From Artemisia argyi (Eukaryota; Streptophyta; Magnoliopsida; Asterales; Asteraceae), in the NCBI GenBank assembly GCA_030686995.1, contig CM060696.1:113847949-113911948 (forward strand): a stretch of 64,000 nt of DNA, written 5' to 3'. Numbering within the stretch: the first letter of the stretch is position 1; every line of letters begins with the position of its first letter. Shown here piece after piece: positions 59,797-64,000 of this stretch. The notes under the pieces are model-generated. The model was not told where the DNA came from and did not search any database. It saw nothing but the letters and a program-made list of their open reading frames with translations. The position numbers and the translations under genes were made by a program.

Positions 59797-60368
59797 CTAC
59801 TCTTCTATCACCGTGGATATCTCCATCTCCGAGATAGATTTGCTTTTCAGGGTCTCCACCAATACTTGCTTTGACAGGTGCGCAAAGCTTGTAGATGCGA
59901 TCTTGCTTAGCGCATTCGCTTTCCTGTTTTCCCCTCTAGGAACTTGTTTAATGGTGAACCTGTCAAAACCCTGGATTAGGGACTTGGTCTTGTCGAGGTA
60001 CTGGACCATGTTATCCTCTTTATCCACGTATTCGCCCAACACATGATTGGCTACTAATCGGGAATCGACATTTGCTTCTAGGTTACGTACACCCATTCGA
60101 GTTGCAATGCGTAATCCAGCAATTAGGGCTTCATATTCTGCCTCGTTGTTCGTGGCTGTGAATTTAAAATGCAGTGCGTAAGTGAATTCCATTCCTTCTG
60201 GGCAGGTGAGGATAAGGCCCGCGCCTGACCCATCCACGCACGAAGATCCGTCCATGAATAGGACCCATGGTTCATGTAGTTCTACCTCGCTTCTTGAAGG
60301 TGGAGCATCAGTATCTGGTTTCTCAATGATGAAGTATGCTAGTATATGCCCCTTAATCGCAGTGCGTG
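59797..60368 (-). pseudogene. Second, archaeal-type RNase H of the Tat element
   Basis: MDGSSCVDGSGAGLILTCPE at 60255 carries the first catalytic Asp, followed by TATNNEAEYEALIAGLRIA (Glu), VDSRLVANHVLGEY (Asp) and a final PRGENRKANALSKIAS (Asn replaces the usual Asp of NxxAD). This extra RNase H, on top of the one fused to RT, is characteristic of the Tat lineage. It is separated from the RT part by a stop near 60370. It would degrade RNA in the RNA-DNA hybrid during replication. Confidence 0.88.
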
Positions 60369-61707
60369 GTCAATAAGAGATGTTATGCTCGTTTAGTAAC
60401 ACACTCCATTTTTGTAACCGCCCCGATGCATCGGGTTTAGAGATAACTTGCTTGATAGGTTGGTCCGTGATCACTGCTATTGGGTGTGCTTGAAAGTATC
60501 TGCGCAGTCTTTTAGCTGCGAATACTAAAGCCAGGACCAGCTTTTCCATTGCGGTATAGTTAATCTCTGTCTCTTGAGTGCTTTGCTTACAAAGTATACG
60601 GGTGTTTGTACGGAGTTTCTATCTGTCAATAGCACCGTGCTGACTGCTCCATGAGTTGCAGATAAGTACATAATCAATTCTTCCTCTGGTCGGGGTGCGA
60701 CTAGTGTGGGAAGCGCTGCTATATGTTGCTTAAGCTGTTGAAAAGCTTCTTCCGCTTCCGCAGTCCAATGAAAGTCTCCATTTTTTGTACACTTCGTGAG
60801 TGTTTTAAAGAGAGGAAGTAACTTATCCGCTGATTTGGACAAGAATCGATTCAACCCGGCTAATTTTCCATTCAATGACTGGACTTCTTTCAATGTGCAT
60901 GGTGAAGGGAGTTGGACGACAGCCTTTGTTTTTTCTGGGCATGGCTTAATGCCATTAGGCTCTATCAAATATTCGAGGAACATGCCTTTTGTAGCGCCAA
61001 AAGTGCACTTCTTGGGATTTAACTTCATGTTGATCCTTCCTAGTGTCTTGAATGTTTCTTCAATATCGCGTACCAACTCTTCTTCAGTATGACTCTTTAT
61101 GACAAGGTCGTCAACATAGACCTCCAGGTTGTGGCCCACTTGCTTCTCAAATGCATTGTCTACCAATCGCTGGTAGGTGGCTCCCGCATTCTTTAGGCCA
61201 AAGGGCATTTTTGTGTAACAGTAGACGCCCTGACTCGTGTGAAAAGCTGTTTTTTCCTCGTCTTCTTTAGCCATCTGAATTTGGTGGTACCCTTTGTATA
61301 CGTCTTGGAAGCATTTAAAGGGGTATCCGCACAAAGATTCTATCTTCCAATCTATCTCTGGTAGCGGGTAGCAGTCTTGTGGACATGCTTTATTGAGATC
61401 AGTGAAATCCACGCACATCCTCCAGCTACCATCACTCTTTTTTACCATCACTGGATTGGAGAGCCAGTCATGGTAGTAAACCTCTCGCATGATGCCTGCG
61501 TCTACAAGCTTGTGTACTTCACCTAGAATGGCTTTTGCGCGTTCTGGAGCCTGGTCGCGCTTTTTCCGCCTTACTGGAGGGTATCCTTGTCGGATTTTCA
61601 ACTTGTGTTCTGTAATCGATCGTGGCACGCCCGTCATGTGCTTTGGTTCCCATGCGAAGATGTCTAGATTCTTTTGCAGGAGTACGCATACGGCCGCTCT
61701 GCCTTTG
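60369..61707 (-). pseudogene. Tat reverse transcriptase and first RNase H
   Basis: RT motifs are SWRMCVDFTDLNKACPQDCY, FQDVYKGYHQI (usually FLDAYSGYHQI) and the catalytic YVDDLVIKS. The connection has LNGKLAGLNRFLSKSAD, then the first RNase H with a weakened core (MYLSATHGAVS where the first Asp should be). A frameshift near 60575 changes frame before YTAMEKLVLAL-like sequence. Upstream, a one-base shift near 61725 separates protease from RT. It would copy the RNA genome into DNA, but this copy is not functional. Confidence 0.9.
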
Positions 61708-62322
61708 TCAGATAGCGATCCCCCAAACCTCTTGCTCCGGGTAATCAGGATGAATTGCGACCTTCAGGTTTGACACTTTAGCTGCGTGCTGTTCTGGAGT
61801 GCGTGCCGTCTCACTTGTAACCGTGTTGCATTCTCTAGGTGACACAGTGGTATTGTAGAGGGTGACAATGCCTCCTTCTACTGGGAATTTGAGCATACCA
61901 TAAGCTGTGGACGGTACCGCGCGCATAGCTGATATTCCTGGTCTTCCAATAATGCCATTGTATGGCGAAGGAGATCTGATCACCATAAAATTCACCCAGG
62001 CTGCCGTGGAGTGTTGCTTATCACCAACAACCACAAGTAATCGTATTTGCCCCATGGGCCATATCTTTTCTCCTGTGAAGCCAGTCAGCGACATCGTGGC
62101 CGGAATTAACTCACTTCGTATCTCTGGTCGCAACCTTTTGAAAAAATGTTCATACATGATGTCTGCAGATGCTCCTCCATCAACGTACATGCGGCGGATA
62201 TCATGACCCCCTGTATTTATCTCGATGGTGAGCGGTTCCACTACTGCATTGTCCGCGGCCAGAGTGGGGAAAGAGATCTCGTTTCCGTAAGAAAACTTTT
62301 GGCTAACCTTTTGCCTAGTCTT
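61708..62322 (-). pseudogene. Tat aspartic protease
   Basis: RRMYVDGGASADIMYEHFF carries the catalytic Asp in D-G-G-A, and YNGIIGRPGIS is the second conserved segment. It is in the same frame as the gag C-terminus, separated by one stop codon at about 62323, so gag and protease were probably one frame. It would cleave the polyprotein. Confidence 0.87.
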
Positions 62323-63983
62323 TCACTGCCATGATTGTATCATGTAGATGGTGTCAGCCTTATCCTTAGGTGTCTCTTTCTTGCTCCCATTCTTCTGTTT
62401 GTCTTTTCCCTCCTTGATGTTCTTGACGAGGTGATCCAATTTGCCTTCTTTCACTAATTTATCAATTAGTTGGCGCAATTGGACACACTCGTTGGTGGTG
62501 TGGCCCTTTTGTCCATGATATTCGCAGTACCCATTTCCTACGCGTCGATCCTCTGGGGTACGCATTAGTGGAGGTTTCGGGAAGTTTGCACCTTCTGTCA
62601 CAAATATTTCCCTTGGAGTCTTTGTTAGTGGAGTGTATCTGTCATTATCTCGTCCGCTTCCCTGACTGCGGTAGCTTTTGCTGCGGTTGCTACTCTGGTC
62701 ATTGGATTGTCTCCTGGGCTGTTCTTGTGACCTATAATTTGAGTAACCTTTCTTGCTATCCGCAGCAGCTTCTTCCCCTTGGATAAAGGACCTCGTGCGC
62801 TTCATCAGTTCATCAAAGGTTTGGGGAACCTTATCATTTAACCTTCTAATAAGTTCTGGGTTATTGATCCCATTCATAAACCTTGAGATCATTAGTATTT
62901 CAGGGCATGCCTTGACGTGTATGCATTCATCCTTATAGCACTCCACAAAAGCAATTGTGGATTCCCCTTGGCGTTGTTTTACCCTAGCAAGTTCGACAGG
63001 GTTCTTGGCGCACTTATTCCTTTGAGTAAGTTTAAGCGAAACGCCTTTCGTAACTCTTCGAACCCATCAATGCTTCATCGTGGTAGCTTACTAAACCAAG
63101 TTCGCGCATTCCTCACCAATGTGGAGTTAAACATGTGGCACCACACAGGTTGTGGCCAATTTTCAATAGTAGCGGCTGATTCGAAAATTTTTAGGTGGTC
63201 ATCAAGATCACCCGTCCCATCATATGTTTTAACATTGTCGGGCATGCACCTTCTCTTATCTTCTAAAAAATCGTTGATGCGCCGCGTGAATGCGTCAACC
63301 TTTTGGCGGCGCCAAGGAAGAGATATATCTTTGTCCTCCTCATCGCGATATCTTCTCTTGGACTTCCAGTGTCCTGTTTCTTTGTCCTCGTTGTCCGAGG
63401 AGTCACTTGAGGTTGAGTTGACCCTTTTGCAGCGCTTGCGCCTATTTTCCTCGGAGTCCGAGCTTGAAGGGCTTTCACTTGGGGAGTGCTGTCGCCCAAG
63501 CCTATCATGAACTCTTCTACTACTAGACCTTAGAGGGCTTTCGCTTGGTGAGCGTTGTCGTCCAAGTCTATCCTGAATCCTGCGACTACCAAGTCTAGCG
63601 TGGATATTGGTACGCCTTCCATCATCTTCATGCTCCTTCGAATACTGCCAATCAGCTTCTTCGTCATCCACAACTTTCCTTCCGACCCTAGTGAACACTG
63701 GAAGTCAGCAGCTATCCTTTTCGCGCCTCTCCTTCCGATAGCGCGGTGAGGATGCTTCATACTCAGGGCCGAAGTTGAGCCGGGCTTGCAGGCTCTGACT
63801 TGAACTTCTTTTCGCTTCCTCTTGCATAAGGGCAGCCAAGGTTTCGTAGTTTTGAGACACAAAATCACTTGGTGCTAATTCAAGCACGACTCCTTCTAGC
63901 GCGAGGATGTCTGTTTCCACATTAGGTCCCCTGTCTCGATTAGGCGCACATGGCGGGTCAGTGGTGTCCGCGATGGGCACCAT
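62323..63983 (-). pseudogene. Tat gag
   Basis: The N-terminal part (MVPIADTTDPPCAPNRDRGP) begins at 63983, though the true start could lie beyond the window. A Ser/Arg/Asp-rich repeat region follows (two copies of DRLGRQ-SPSESP). Next come the gag core (KTYDGTGDLDDHLKIFESAA; SRFMNGINNPELIRRLNDKV) and a zinc knuckle (CEYHGQKGHTTNEC). A stop at 63705 and a frameshift between about 62950 and 63075 break it. It would form the particle. In this copy the RS-like repeat region is unusually marked. Confidence 0.85.
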
Positions 63984-64000
63984 TTGGTGGGGAGTGGTGA

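Noticed and set aside
60796..63510. Several plus-strand frames of 90-200 codons
   Set aside because: Complementary to Tat RT, protease and gag, which have clear motifs. Their translations are not recognisable.

Overview
This window looks like repeat-dense intergenic DNA from a flowering plant nuclear genome. Asteraceae is my guess from the character of the Ty3/gypsy families, but the sequence does not prove it. I find no convincing intact host gene. Almost everything that can be interpreted is transposable-element DNA, arranged in nests, and all the long coding stretches belong to retrotransposons and carry stops or frameshifts.

Layout. 1-2578: tail and LTR of a Tat/Athila-type gypsy element (+). 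2579-3785: internally deleted gypsy element (-). 5210-5497 and 5651-5828: two small inverted-repeat DNA elements with target-site duplications (9 bp Mutator-like, 8 bp hAT-like). 8073-23335: a 15.3 kb Tekay-clade chromovirus (-) with 2.46 kb LTRs, PBS, PPT, target-site duplication ATATC, gag, protease-RT-RNaseH-integrase-chromodomain and an extra upstream reading frame with a membrane-anchor-like tail. It is broken by a 4.26 kb insertion (13879-18142) that itself contains a tRNA-type SINE (17486-17690), so three levels of nesting are visible. 23593-24136 and 25440-26116: GATC-rich inverted-repeat elements. 27813-44329: remnants of a Ty1/copia-like element (probable LTR, PBS, decayed gag), interrupted at 33784-43741 by a young non-autonomous LTR element with two LTRs of exactly 3554 bp, each carrying a 5S-rRNA-like segment on the antisense strand. 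44330 to past the right edge: a Tat-lineage gypsy element (-) with 3' LTR, a spliced antisense extra gene, pol with two RNase H domains, protease and gag. Its integrase is split by a third non-autonomous LTR element (48733-58667; target-site duplication GGGTC).

How the parts relate. The two gene-less long-LTR elements use Tekay-like ends (TGTAA...GTTACA) and initiator-Met-type primer sites, so a Tekay-type helper may mobilise them. The Tat element has a convergent layout: gag-pol reads leftward from the right edge, while the antisense gene has its own TATA box and reads rightward from just inside the 3' LTR. Several stops in the Tekay pol fit C-to-T changes in CG or CHG context, as expected for methylated, silenced DNA.

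The observations most worth following up are the 5S-like promoter in the LTRs, the extra frame with a transmembrane tail in the Tekay element, the spliced antisense gene of the Tat element, the hairpin-unit tandem array at 37883-38250, and the TGACG palindrome cluster in the first LTR.
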